Of a stretch of DNA of 64,000 bases, positions 1 to 10,107 are shown piece after piece. The notes beneath the pieces are model-generated. The model searched no databases. It was given only the letters and a program-made list of their open reading frames with translations, and was not told the DNA's origin. The position numbers and the translations under genes are program-made. This stretch comes from Triglochin maritima (taxonomy: Eukaryota; Streptophyta; Magnoliopsida; Alismatales; Juncaginaceae). The stretch lies in contig OY821786.1 in NCBI GenBank assembly GCA_963682175.1, forward strand, positions 23,272,501-23,336,500, written 5' to 3'. Every line of letters starts with the position of its first letter. The first letter of the stretch is position 1.

Positions 1-194
1 CGGACCCAAATTGAGTTGATCGAGTCAAACAACCGCGCGCTCGCCCGATGTGTCGCACCCGATCGACCAACAAGAAATGTGGTCAAATCTACTCAAACAA
101 GCATGCCATAACACAATTTGACATTCCATTCCAAGAAGTCAATTATGCATAATCACGGAGAGTGGATTTATTATTATTAATAGCGGGTCTTACA
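1..194 (-). mobile_element. Possible LTR terminus of another retrotransposon, cut by the window edge
   Basis: The integrase reading of element E stops matching its family at position 195, directly after an Ile-Ile-Ser codon run. Read on the minus strand, the adjoining sequence begins TGTAAGACCCGC, a TG start of the kind seen at plant LTR ends. The rest is AT-rich noncoding sequence with a short TTA run near 170-180. The far end and any target duplication lie outside the window. It could equally be a rearrangement breakpoint; nothing in it is recognisably coding. Confidence 0.35.
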
Positions 195-800
195 ACTTAT
201 GATACAACGAGGTGTCCCAAACCTCGCAAAGATGTGTTCTTTGAGAAACTTAATCACAAACTTGCGATCGTTAGTGTGAGTGGGGATTACTTCAACCCAC
301 TTTGACACATAATCAACCCCTACAAGGATGTAAGTGTGACCATGGGACACGGGGAAAGGACCCATGAAGTCAATTCCCCAAACACCAAAGATGTTGACCA
401 CTAAGATAGGATTGAGTGGCGTCATATCACGTCTGCCAATGCGGCCTACACGTTGGAACCTATAGCATGCTTTGCAAAATGCAAAAGCGTCTTGTAACAA
501 CGTGGGCCAGTAAAAACCACATTAGAGCACTTTGGCAGCGGTTTTCTTGGCGCCGAAGTGCCCACCACATGCCTCCTTATGCCAAAATGACAAGATACCC
601 TGAATCTCGTCATTAGGAATGCACCTCCTTATGATTTGATCGGCACAACACTTAAATAAGTAGGGATCATCCCAATAGAAGTGCTTGACTAACGACCTGA
701 ACTTCGCTGTCTCACTGTGTGTCCAATGAGCCGACACCTCTCCGGTTGCTAAATAGTTCACAATGTCAGCAAACCAGGCGGTGAGGCTATTGCCATAAGG
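195..800 (-). pseudogene. pol: Integrase, truncated (element E)
   Basis: Integrase joins retrotransposon cDNA to host DNA. Two frames (522-761 and 177-500) carry the N-terminal HHCC zinc finger, seen as WHKEACGGH followed by FCKAC, then the start of the catalytic core with the first Asp in GIDFMGPFP and the segment [15 protein letters not shown]. The reading ends just after FGTPRCIIS, where the second catalytic Asp should follow; that Asp, the Glu and the C-terminal domain are missing. A frame change lies near 510-520, and another joins it to the RNase H end near 760-800. It cannot encode a working enzyme. Confidence 0.85.
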
Positions 801-2315
801 TTCTCATCAGGGAAGAACTCGTTCATCGGTGGATGCGATGAAAGATCAACTGGTATGCGAGAGATGTGATCAGCCACGACATTGTCGCATCCCTTCTTGT
901 CCCGTATTTCAAGGTCGAACTCTTGCAACAACAGATCCAATGCAGGAGACGGGGTTTTGCATCCTTTTTAGACAAAAGGTAGTGGAGAGCTGAGTGATCA
1001 GTGTAGATGATGACATGCGACCCAATGAGGTACTGGTGAAATTTTTCCAATGCAAATATGATCGTGAGGAACTCTTTCTCAGTAACAGAGTAGTTGAGTT
1101 GGGCATCATTGAGAGTACAACTTGCATAGTAGATCACATGAGCCAATTTGTCAACTTTCTGACCCAAAACCGCTCCTATCGCATAGTCAGATGCATGACA
1201 CATCAGCTCGAAAGGTAGAGTCCATACCGGTGCCTTAATAATAGGTGCAGAGGTTAACTCACACTTCAGAAACTCATATGTAGTCATGCACTCGGGTGTG
1301 AACTCAAAAGAGGTACCTTTAGCAAACAAGCTTGTCAAGGGGCAAGTTATCTTGCTGAAATCCTTAATAAACTGCCGGTAAAAACCGGCGTGTCCAAGGA
1401 ATGACCGGATTTCTTTTACCGAGGTGGGTGGCAGGAGCATAGAAATAAGCTCAATCTTTGCCCTATCCACCTCGATACCATCACGAGATACCACGTGACC
1501 CAAAACGATGCCCTTTTGTAACCATGAAATGACACTTTTCCCAATTAAGGGCTAAGTTCATTTCCGAACACCTTTTGATAACAAGGCTCAGGTGGTGCAA
1601 GCATTCATCAAAGAAGGTGCCATGAATCGAGAAATCATCCATGAAGATCTCAAGGAAGTTCTCGACCATATCGGAAAAGATACTTAACATGCAACGTTTG
1701 AATGTTGTCGGTGCATTGCATAGTCCAAAAGGTATCCGTCTATAAGCAAACGTCCCAAAAGGACAAGTGCACGTGCTTTTTCTCCTGGTCTTCGGGGGCG
1801 ACTGGGATTTGATTGTACCCCGAATAACTATCAAGGATATAGTAATAGGCGTGCCTAGCGAGTCTCTCCAACATCTGGTCGATGAATGGTAGAGGGAAGT
1901 GGTCCTTACGCGTGACCGCGTTCAACTTCCTATAGTCAATGCAAACTCGCCACCCAGTTTGAAGTCGTGTGGGTACAAGCTCATTGTTGTCATTCTGGAC
2001 AATAGTGATACCCGACTTCTTGGGCAGAACTTGGACAGGACTTACCCAAGTACTGTCCAAAATGGGGAAAATTATGTCATGATCTAAACACTTGATGATC
2101 TCTTTCTTAACTACTTCTGTCATGGCTGGATTTAAACGACTCTGTGGGTCGCGACATGGTTGTGCCTCATCCTCCATAAAGATGTGGTGTTGCACGATGT
2201 TGGGACTTACCTCTTTAATGTCCTTCAAGGACCACCATATGGCTGATTTGTGCTCCTTTAGGACTTGAATTAGACGTTCTTCCTCATCACCAGTCAACAT
2301 CGATGAGATAATCAC
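801..2315 (-). pseudogene. pol: Reverse transcriptase and RNase H, frameshifted (element E)
   Basis: Copies element RNA into DNA and degrades the RNA strand. In order: a lead segment with QPCRDPQSRLNPAM, fingers with RVCIDYRKLNAV, motif A as LDSYSGYNQIP, motif B as FGLCNAPTTF, the active-site motif FMDDFSIHG, the thumb, and RNase H with [26 protein letters not shown] and [12 protein letters not shown]. The tail [15 protein letters not shown] is typical of Athila RNase H. The frame changes near 1750-1830, near 1490 and near 900, so the gene is broken although most catalytic residues remain. Motif A reads LDSYSG where LDGYSG is usual. Confidence 0.9.
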
Positions 2316-2549
2316 CAGAAATGACCTGTTGGGACTGAGAAAAACGTGTTTTAGTTCCTTAGGGAGTTCTTTATGCTCAATTGTCAGTGGTTACGTAAGG
2401 CGAGGCGTGATATCTAGCTCGAGATATAAGATAGGAGGAGCTCGCATTTACTGAAAAGCATGCACATCATTGCTCAACTCACCCCCGTCTTCTTCATGAT
2501 CGGAATCATCCATGATGTAAGCACTTAGATTTTCATGAATCAGGGGGTA
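2316..2549 (-). other. Degenerate linker between protease and reverse transcriptase (element E)
   Basis: This stretch lies between the protease end (NLIRDLEEEIEE then a stop) and the first clear polymerase reading. Its translations are interrupted by stops and show only short acidic pieces such as MDDSDHEED. In related elements this is a variable polyprotein linker. No domain is visible. Confidence 0.5.
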
Positions 2550-3227
2550 CTATTCTTCTATTTCTTCTTCCAAGTCCCGGATAAGATTAACTTCCATTGG
2601 GTCCTCGAAAGATGTCGGCTGCCTAGACATATTGAACACATGGAATGTCGCAGTCAAGTTCCCGAACGACAATTTCATGAGTCGAGTACGACAATTGATC
2701 AAGGCATTTGACCTCGCCAAAAAAGGTCTACCCAAAATCAATGGAATCTGAGAGTGGGTAGTATTAATTGGTTCGGTCTCAAGGACGGCGAAGTCAATAG
2801 GAAATATGAAATCATCGACCTTGATTTGGACATCGTCAATAACCCCCAACAGGACTTTGGTCGAACGATCAGCCAACTGCAAAGTTGTTTTCGTAGGCTT
2901 GAGCTCGCCTAGGCTTAATCATTGATACACAGAAGCTGGTAAGAGTTTAACCGCCGACCATAGATCTAGAAAGACATTATTAATACGAGAGTACCCAATG
3001 ATACATGAAATTGTTGGACTATCTAGGTCCTTCAATTTTACGTATGTTGGGTTCGAAATGATCGAGCTCACATTAGCCGCCAAAAAGGCTTTGCTAGGGA
3101 CGTTGGTTTTCCTCTTAGTTGTACAGAGATCATTCAGGAATTTTACATAGGGAGGTATTTGTTGAATCATGTCTAACAAAGGAATGTTGACATTCACTTT
3201 CTTAAATATCTCCAGCATTTTATCCAC
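2550..3227 (-). pseudogene. pol: Retroviral-type aspartic protease, inactivated (element E)
   Basis: The protease cuts the Gag-Pol polyprotein. Frame 2919-3227 holds the upstream region (INIPLLDMIQQIPPYVKFL-like) and the active-site segment VFLDLWSAVKLLP. The expected motif is DLG(S/A), so the glycine after the catalytic Asp is replaced by Trp. Frame 2550-2882 carries the rest: QLADRS, DVQIKVDDFIFPIDF and the strongly conserved IPLILGRPFLARSNALINC. A stop and a frame change lie between the two frames, near 2885-2920. Motif loss plus the frame break make it a pseudogene. Confidence 0.85.
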
Positions 3228-3533
3228 ACTGTCACTCTATTTCTTAGACAACCTACTAGGATAAGGAGCTTTTGGTAGGTATGTCTTAGGCGGAGCCAGA
3301 GAAGGAGGCGTTGGTGTATTACTCTCACCCTCAGCCTCTTTCTCACCATCATTCCCACAAGGGGCTGCATAGATGGATTTATTGGCAAGGAAACGTGGTT
3401 GTTGACCTGCTTCCCATTTCTCGGGGTCACCGTGGCATTAACATGGTCCACAGGTTCTTCCACGTAGTTCACTTGCCCCCCCTATGCTCTTGAACTTGCA
3501 TTTTGCATATTCGAGTGAGGTTGAGCATGGGGG
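3228..3533 (-). other. Gag to protease linker (element E)
   Basis: The minus strand reads MNYVEEPVDHVNATV and RNGKQVNNHVSLP, matching the linker of element A (11545-11640), then shifts frame in a Pro/Ser/Glu-rich stretch. It is a flexible spacer without a recognisable domain. Confidence 0.6.
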
Positions 3534-4912
3534 TTAGCCACAGGTTGGATAGGCAGACTCCCTCTCTCTCTCATGTACAGACTGAGCCAATTGGCCCATT
3601 TGAAGCTCGAGAGATTTGATGGTCTGCTGATTCGACGTTAGGACTTGACTCGTGGATGAGATAAAGATTTTTACAGAATACTCAAGTCCACGAGTTGAGT
3701 TCTCAAGAGAATTAAACTGGGTTTCCAAGTTGTTAGAATTTGGGAATCTAGTTGGTTGGTGTTTTGACTTTGGGGTGGCTGATGAGACTCTGAATGCATG
3801 GGAGGATGGTGTGCTCGGTTAGGTGGTCGACAAAAGTTTGAAGAACCACTTGGGGTATTGTTATGGTTCCATGAAAAATTAGGGTGGTTCCTCCATCCAG
3901 GGTTATATGATGATGAATATGGGTCATTACTGGATCTATCATAGATGGCATGACATGTTCCATCTCAGGACGAATGGATGCACACACACCCCCTAGATGA
4001 CCTATCCTACCACATAAATGACATGTAACTGAAGAAGATGCAGACACATGTGACACATCGTGCTGGTTTTGGAGCTCCATAGAATCCGTACGGTGCATTA
4101 AGTCTGCCATGTTCACCTCGATGACCGTAGTAGTATCGACGGCAAATGCGGCACCTGATCTAGTCGAGTTTGCATTAGCGATCCTCACTCCTATGCTAGA
4201 TGATGCAGGTGGTTCCTTACACTCTCCCATTGCATGGTTTTCTCAGCAAGGTCTTCTAGGAAAGCTGGTGCCTCCCTTTCATCGTTTCCTAAGAGCACTC
4301 TTTGACACATGGACTCAAGGAGCATTCGGGACGGGATGTGAAGACCCTCGTAAACAATCTGACACAGGCACCACAACTCGATGCCATGGTGAGGGCATGA
4401 GGATAGTAGCTCCTTGAACCTCTCTAAGTATGCATGGAATGATTTGGTCTCATGTTGATAATACGAATTGATTTCGTTCCTCAGTTTTTGAGTCCAATTA
4501 TTTGGAAAGTACTTCTTGAGGAATGCAGACTGAAACTCATCCCAAGTCCTAAAGGCAATTGCCTGGTTGCTGTACAACCACTTCTTAGCATCATCCTTCA
4601 GTGCAAAGGGACAAGCCTAAGATGGATGGAGTTTGTGCTAAGTTGTTGCAGCTTGAACATAACACAGACCCCCTCAAATTCCCTGAGAAAGATATAGGGG
4701 ATACCCTTCCCAGTGAAGTGAGGGAGCATGTTAATAAACTGAGGCTTAACCTCAAAGTGGTTCCCATTCGCCTCTGGCAATAAGATGCATGAGGGTAGAG
4801 CGGTACAACTCGGGCAGCATCGATCACGAAGAGGTATGGGAGCGACAACAAGAAGAACATGTAGAACAGGTGGGTCCAGCAACTGGTCCTCCTCGCGGTA
4901 ATGAGAAACCAT
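3534..4912 (-). pseudogene. gag: Gag (capsid and zinc knuckle), frameshifted (element E)
   Basis: Gag forms the virus-like particle that packages element RNA. The start at 4912 aligns with the element A start (MVSHYREEDQLLDPP against MAANLHEEEQLLDPH). Pieces in order: 4598-4912 with the first part of the capsid region, 4191-4577 with FRTWDEFQSAFLKKYFPNN and CPHHGIELWCLCQIVYEGL, 3748-4230 with the zinc knuckle CHLCGRIGHLGGVC (CX2CX4HX4C, intact), and 3534-3728 with the C-terminal coiled region (SLELQMGQLAQSVHERER). Stops or frame changes near 4590, 4200 and 3740 break it. Confidence 0.9.
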
Positions 4913-5434
4913 TTAACTCGAACTTTGTGCGACATGAGAGGAGGGAGGCATCGAGAAATCGACTACCGAAGCAGGGTTGACGACACGCCTCGTCAAACGG
5001 CCACTCTTGTCTCGTGCCCACACAAGCATGCACAAAGGTGCACACACACAAACCAAAATATTGTTTTTAAACAAAGAATGTGCGTAGAGGAGAAGACAAG
5101 AGGACACAGAAGAGAGAATGACTCAGGAGATAAGGGACGAAGTCCTTATGCTTTGGCGGGTGGGTACAGGTAGAAGCACACAAGCAAACAAGGCTCAAAC
5201 AATCATAAGGTCGCTATAGGTTCGTACAGCTAGACGACACCTAACTACGAGGTCACACGGCCTCAACACGCCTTACCTCCCTACGACGAGGACCACAAAG
5301 CCCAGCAAATGAGTCAAGATCCGGAGATCTTGTCTCTTCTACTATCGATAGGGTGGGCGACGTCGATCAGGCCATGACGATCGGGACCGGATCACTCTCC
5401 TAATGCGTCCGATATCTTTAGGGCCAATGTCTAC
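4913..5434 (-). other. Leader (5' untranslated) part of element E, gag-proximal
   Basis: No gene. On the minus strand it matches the element A leader between about 9600 and 10107, including the block ending CCGACCGTCATGACC-like and the run before gag that reads VCAPLCMLVWARDKSGRL. That run also stays open upstream of the gag ATG in element A. The leader is interrupted at 5434/5435 by a solo LTR and resumes at 6748. Confidence 0.7.
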
Positions 5435-6747
5435 TGTAGGATCGTGTGGGTCTATGGGCCACAATTAAGGCTAATTAACAAATTTTCTCTTAAACAAACT
5501 CTACTTGCAAGCCAAATGACGATGCAGCGTAATTTAAAACAAATACAAGCATGTAGGGAAGAAATAGGCAAACCACAATCACACGGGGATTTTATAGAGG
5601 TTCGGTACCCCACCCGGGTCCTAGTCCTCTCTTGTAAGCTCCGCTCGACTCTGCGAGCTCCGCCTACGACTTCACTATCCGCTCCCCGTTCCGGGCCGGG
5701 AGACAACACCTTTACAAATCTTCAAGCTCGCGAACAACCCTCTCCGAGCTTGGCTCCTCCTCTCACAATCCGAGAGGATCACTTCGGGCTCTCACCGAAG
5801 TCTATACTAGATGTCTTGGGCTTTCACCAAGACCCTTGCTTTCTTTCACAAACTTTCTAACAGAGTTGGATTCACTCTCTAATTGAGCACACTTTGAGTA
5901 GGATGAGTAATTGATCAAATGTGTATAGTTTAGGCTTATGGATCACTAATTTGGAGCTTTGAGGTTGTGGAAAATCTCACTATAGTTTTAACACTTTGGA
6001 GTTGTGAAATCTTGTGGAAAAGTAAGTGTGAACCTCTATTTATAAGCTCCTAAAGATTTCTAGCCGTTTGGACAAGATTTGATTGGGTTTTGTGCAATGT
6101 ACACAAAGCAGAAACTCGGGCTGCAAATCTGTCCAGAACCGGTCGACCGAAACAAGGTCGTCGTTCGACCGGTTACCGAATGTATTTTGGGGTTAAGTTT
6201 GTTTTATATGAATACGACCGTTATAGGAATACGACAAAGAAAACGGTCATATTAAAATTCGGGATCGGTCGACCGAAAAGGTAGAACCGGTCGACCGATA
6301 GAGTTCGGTAAAATCACTGTGGAGAGTCTGTTATAAACCGGTCGAACTGAGAACTGGTTCGGTCGACCGATTCACACAGAAATTCTGGGTTTAGGTTTAA
6401 AGTGATTTCCGACTAAGGGTTGGGTGATTTAATGGAGTCCAAATGATATGAAACTTTGTGTGTGACTTTTCTAAGGAACCTAGTGTGTAAGTGATTGGTT
6501 TTTAACTCTTGTATGGTCAATTTACACATGTTCCTAAGACTCAAAAGAAAATCAAGATTACAAGTCTTCATATAGCTTTATTACAAATCTTGACTTGATT
6601 TCCTTCCTTCCATGAGTTTTGATCACCTGTAGAGGTTAGCACATGCAATATATATGCAATGCAATATGCGTGCTACTCTACATTACTTATGATTAACATT
6701 AGGTTGATTAAATCCTCAAAACAAGGATTAAGGCCAAAAAGCCAACA
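5435..6747 (-). mobile_element. Solo LTR, family S, in the leader of element E
   Basis: The insert starts TGTAGGATC and ends AAAGCCAACA on the plus strand, so it has TG...CA ends. It is flanked by an exact 5-bp duplication, TCTAC, at 5430-5434 and 6748-6752. Read on the minus strand it begins TGTTGGCTTTTTGGCC, the same start as the solo LTR at 37499. A TATA box reads TATAAATAGAGG on the minus strand (6033-6044). The part from about 6130 to 6390 carries several GGTCGACCGA palindromes. No internal region remains, so it arose by recombination between two LTRs. The superfamily is not certain; a TGTTGG start is common among Ty1-copia LTRs. Confidence 0.88.
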
Positions 6748-7263
6748 TCTACTTGATTTTAAAATTAGGCTCTTGATTAGTGTGGTTTTTGGGGCGAAGG
6801 AAAGGGTGATGAAATCCCCACCTTATCTTATATGGGACAGCCCCTCATTAGTGGCGTTTTGGAGTCTTAATCTAGCAATCAACTCTCCAAACAAACGCTC
6901 AACTCACACTTGTTGCAATGCACTTCCTACTAACTAATGCATGTTCATACGAAATGCATGAATGAGAGTAGGAAATGCTTACCTCACGCCAGCACTCAAC
7001 AACTGAAAGTAAAGCTACAAGAAAAGACAATCCACGTGCCTAAGTCGAGTACATGATGCATGACCTAAGCAAGAAAAAATGCCTAAACTTTTGTTTTGGG
7101 TTTTAGAGGCCAAGTTGATTTAGGGGACTACATTATTGTCTGGGAACAAACTACCTGTCAAAAGATGCCAAATCGAGCCCCACATCACTCTATCAGATGT
7201 TACAACAAGCCAAAGAAAAAACGAAGGAAACAGAGCTCACCAGACCGTTGATTGGCGGTCTAG
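6748..7263 (-). other. Leader of element E, primer-site-proximal part (LTR lost)
   Basis: No gene. It continues the element E leader after the solo LTR and matches the element A leader at about 9075-9590 on the opposite strand. It ends in GAGCTCACCAGACCG and GATTGGCGGTC, the leader palindrome region, then joins LINE-alpha sequence at about 7263. Primer site and 5' LTR are missing. Confidence 0.75.
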
Positions 7264-7486
7264 TTCTACTCGTTTGCTACTAGATGATGAAGATTGTGGT
7301 GCCACAAAGGATCTCCATCCACCACCATTGTATGCTTCACACTCAAGTTTGGGGGTTGAAGGTCAAGCACCACCTCTAGGGAGTGTTCTTTCTCCCCCAA
7401 GGAAGTGGAGTTAATTGTTGAAGGCTAGTCCAAGGGCCTCCACAACCCTAGAGTTCATCCCTTTGGCCATTAAAGGAGAGGATAAG
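7264..7486 (+). pseudogene. LINE ORF1, N-terminal fragment (LINE-alpha)
   Basis: One frame reads STRLLLDDEDCGATKDL, then SPPRKWS, a stop, and TTLEFIPLAIKGEDK. It matches, piece by piece, the ORF1 start of LINE-beta (LDSRVLEDGGSLERPL, KKWSELFG, ITLEFIQPGLKDGAK). The fragment ends at the 5-bp target duplication ATAAG (7482-7486) of element A. The N-terminal residues are lost and an in-frame stop follows KWS. ORF1 proteins of plant L1 elements bind element RNA; this fragment has no complete domain. Confidence 0.75.
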
Positions 7487-8882
7487 TGATTGACATCATT
7501 TCATGCTTATATTTGTATCTTATATCCATTATCTTTCACCTAAACAATGCTATGTTAGGAGTTTTATGTTTAGTTTTCAGGAATAAATAAGTTTGAAGAG
7601 ATGAAGCATAAAAGGACCCAAAAGCTGGGAAAAAGGACAGAATTGCGAGATCTAGGGACCAAGATGCAAGGGAGAAGGACCTGAACGCAAGACAGAAGGA
7701 CCTAAGAGCAAAACAGAATACTCCACACCATCATGGGGAGTATTTTAGCAATTAGAGTCGGGTCGGAGCTCCAATAAACAAAGTAGATGCATCCAAGACC
7801 ACCAAATACACAAAGAAAAGGCCAGAACAAGATTCAACTGGATCCAGACCTTTTTGACCGCCAATTGGCGGTCCAAGACCGCTAATTGGCGGTCAGTTTT
7901 GGCCCAAATCCGCCTAGTTTTCTCCTGGACGTGTATTAATGTTTGTTTAGGCTATTTTTGGTATCTGTTTAGTCCCACATCGGGGGATTGTCCCAGTTTG
8001 CCTTTTTCCATGGCTATAAATAGAACTCTTCACCTTCCATTGTAATCACTCCATATTTTAAGTGGCTATTCTTCCTACTAGAAGTGAGGTCTTGAAGCAA
8101 ACACTAAAGTAGGAGGATGCTACTTTTAATGTGAGTCATTTTAATCCAAGTTTTCTTATTATGTTGTTTGTTTTATGTTTCTTGTTTTGCTTTGCTTAAT
8201 CTCATTTCATTAGTTTTATTAGCTTAGTTAATATGCTTTCTTTGTTTAGTTTAATAATTAGTGTAATGTTTAGTGAGTAGTTCCATCCCCTTTGGGGGTG
8301 GAGTAGATGTTCAAACATGAATTAGAGAATGGGATGAATGCTTTATTTCCAATGTGTTGATAAAACATGAATGTATGCTTGCTTGTTTAGGATAGAATTT
8401 GTAACTTGATGAGTTTTGCCAAAATGATTAGACACCTCTCATGCTTGTTTAGGTTCTGAAATAAACATCTTGCATATGTAAATGTTAATCAACTAGGTTG
8501 GTGAATAGATTGATAGGTTTTGCCATAACATTTAGACACTTCCTATGCATGATAACATCACCTTAATTTGTGCTTAAAGAATGTGTTCAACACGCACCTC
8601 TTTGCATGTGTGCACTCACTCCACCCCTTAGGGGTTTTCCCATTCCTTAATTCCAGCATTTCGTTCTTAGCTTAGTTGTTATTTCATTGTTTGTTTCTTT
8701 CGTTCGCATTTCATACTTCTTAGCGTAGGTTAGTGTAGAGTAGCATAATCAATATTTCTCCCCCAATTTTTGCCACTTGATTTCGTACAAGCAAGAGGCT
8801 ACTCACCTCCCTGAGGACGACCCGTACTTGCCACCGCTTCATCGCGGCCGCGCACTTGCGGTTTTAAATAAAACGTTCAACA
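7487..8882 (+). repeat. 5' LTR of element A
   Basis: 1,396 bp with TG...CA ends. It holds two palindromes (GACCGCCAATTGGCGGTC at 7856-7873 and a near copy at 7877-7894), a USE-like element at 7972-7982, a TATA box at 8015-8023 and, downstream, two copies of a GTTTTGCCA...TTAGACAC motif (8407-8445, 8511-8551). It differs from the 3' LTR at scattered sites and by one extra palindrome unit. Confidence 0.95.
7972..8023 (+). promoter_or_regulatory. LTR promoter of element A: USE-like element plus TATA box
   Basis: GTCCCACATCG (7972-7982) matches the plant snRNA upstream sequence element RTCCCACATCG exactly. TATAAATAG follows at 8015-8023, with 32 bases between the two. The 3' LTR repeats the arrangement at 15151-15161 and 15194-15202, C at 47319-47329 and 47362, the last LTR at 63595-63605 and 63638, and element B has a one-base variant. 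Transcription from this TATA would start about 30 bases downstream, near 8050; that start is inferred. Confidence 0.7.
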
Positions 8883-8888
8883 AGTTTT

Positions 8889-8906
8889 TGGCGCCGTTGC
8901 CGGGGA
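8889..8906 (+). promoter_or_regulatory. Primer-binding site for tRNA-Asp (element A)
   Basis: TGGCGCCGTTGCCGGGGA begins six bases after the 5' LTR. It is complementary to the 3' end of plant tRNA-Asp (…CCCCGGCAACGGCGCCA), the usual first-strand primer of Athila-type elements. The match is perfect, so this copy kept a usable primer site. Confidence 0.93.
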
Positions 8907-10107
8907 GGTGCCAGTCCAGACTCTTGTTTGGACGATTCGAGTGGATTTAATTTTTGTTTTGTAGTTTTTCTTTGTTTCAGGTGACTTGGAGTCGAAAGGA
9001 GAGGCATCTGGAAAAATTTGGAGGAAATCTGGGCAGTTTGGACCGCCAATCAGCGGCCTGAGACCGCCATTTGGCGGTCTGGTGAGCTTCTTTTGCCTTC
9101 TTATTTCTTTGTCGTGTTGCCATAATTGATCTAGTAATCTGGGACTCAATTTTGCATGTTCTGACTCTTAGATTGTTCCCAGATTAATAATCAACTTCCC
9201 TTAAGCAACTTGGACCCTAAAACTCAAAGCAAAAGATTAGGCATTCTTTTTGTTTAGCTCATGCATCATGTATATGACTTAGGCATTTAGATTGTCTTTT
9301 ATCTTAGCTTTATTTTCTGTTGCTGAGAGTTGGCGCGAGGTACGCACCTTCTACTCTCATTCATGCATTTCGTATGAACATGCATTAGTTAGTAGGAAGT
9401 GCATTGCAACAAGTGTGAGTTGAGCGTTTGTTTGGAGAGTTGATTACTAGATTAGGACTCCAAAACGCTACTAAGGAGGGGCTGTCCCATAAAAGATAAG
9501 GTGGGGGATTTCATCACCCTTTCCTTCGCCCCAAAAACCACACTAATCAAGAGCCTAATTTTAAATTCAAGTAGACATTGGCCTTAAGGATTTCGGGCGC
9601 ATTAGGAGAGTGATCCGGTCCCGACCGTCATGACCTGATCGGCGTTGCCCACTTTGTCGATAGTAGGAGTGACGAGATCCCCGGATCTTGGCTCACTTGC
9701 TGGGCTTTGTGGTCCTCGTTGTAGGGAGGTGAGGCGTGTTGAGGCCGTGTGACATCGCAGTTAGGCGTCGTCTAGCTGTAAGGACCTATAGCGACCTTAG
9801 GATTGCTGAAGCCTTGTTTACTTGTGTGCTTCTACCTGTACCCATCCGCCGTAGCATAAGGACTTCTTCCCTTCTCTCCTGAGTCATTCTTTCTCTCCTG
9901 TGTTCCCCAGTCTTCTCTTCTACGTACATTCTTTGTTTGAAAAAAAAAGAAAAAAAAAGGGTTTTGGTTTGTGTGCGTGCACCTTTGTGTATGCTTTCGT
10001 GGACACGAGACGAGAGTGGTCGTTTGACGAGGAGCGTTGTCAATCCGGCTTCGGTCATCGATTTCTCGACGCCTTCCTCCTCTCGTGTCGCACGTAGTTC
10101 GGATCCA
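8907..10107 (+). other. Leader of element A
   Basis: No gene is supported. The leader holds a pair of palindrome variants (9041-9058, 9062-9079) followed at once by CTG/GTGAGC, a splice-donor-like site at 9082. A pyrimidine tract ending TGTTCCCCAG at 9910 could be an acceptor. A 20-base A-rich run lies at 9939-9958. From 9937 the gag frame is already open (RVLVCVRAPLCM), and element E keeps similar wording there, so some product may start upstream of the ATG at 10108. Confidence 0.6.

Larger units (their letters stand above)
195..7263 (-). mobile_element. Element E: decayed Athila-like Ty3-gypsy retrotransposon with gag and pol, no LTR left
   Basis: On the minus strand the order is leader (7263 down to 4913), gag, aspartic protease, reverse transcriptase, RNase H and integrase, the Ty3-gypsy order. 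Gag is closely similar to that of element A by eye. The element is broken at both ends: integrase stops at 195 and the leader joins LINE-alpha at about 7263, so neither LTR nor primer site remains. A solo LTR sits in the leader at 5435-6747. Many stops and frame changes show it is dead. It is the only copy here with polymerase functions and so represents the autonomous partner of A-D. Confidence 0.9.

Noticed and set aside
4824..5173. Small plus-strand frames over the leader and gag start of E.
   Set aside because: They are shadows on the strand opposite to gag and are not kept in A or D.
7856..7894. Regular palindromic repeats as a CRISPR-like array or an inverted-repeat transposon.
   Set aside because: Only one or two units per LTR, no spacers, plant context, and the motif is internal to LTRs.
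8889..8906. A tRNA-Asp gene suggested by the 18-base match.
   Set aside because: Only the complement of the tRNA 3' end is present, directly after an LTR; it is a primer-binding site.
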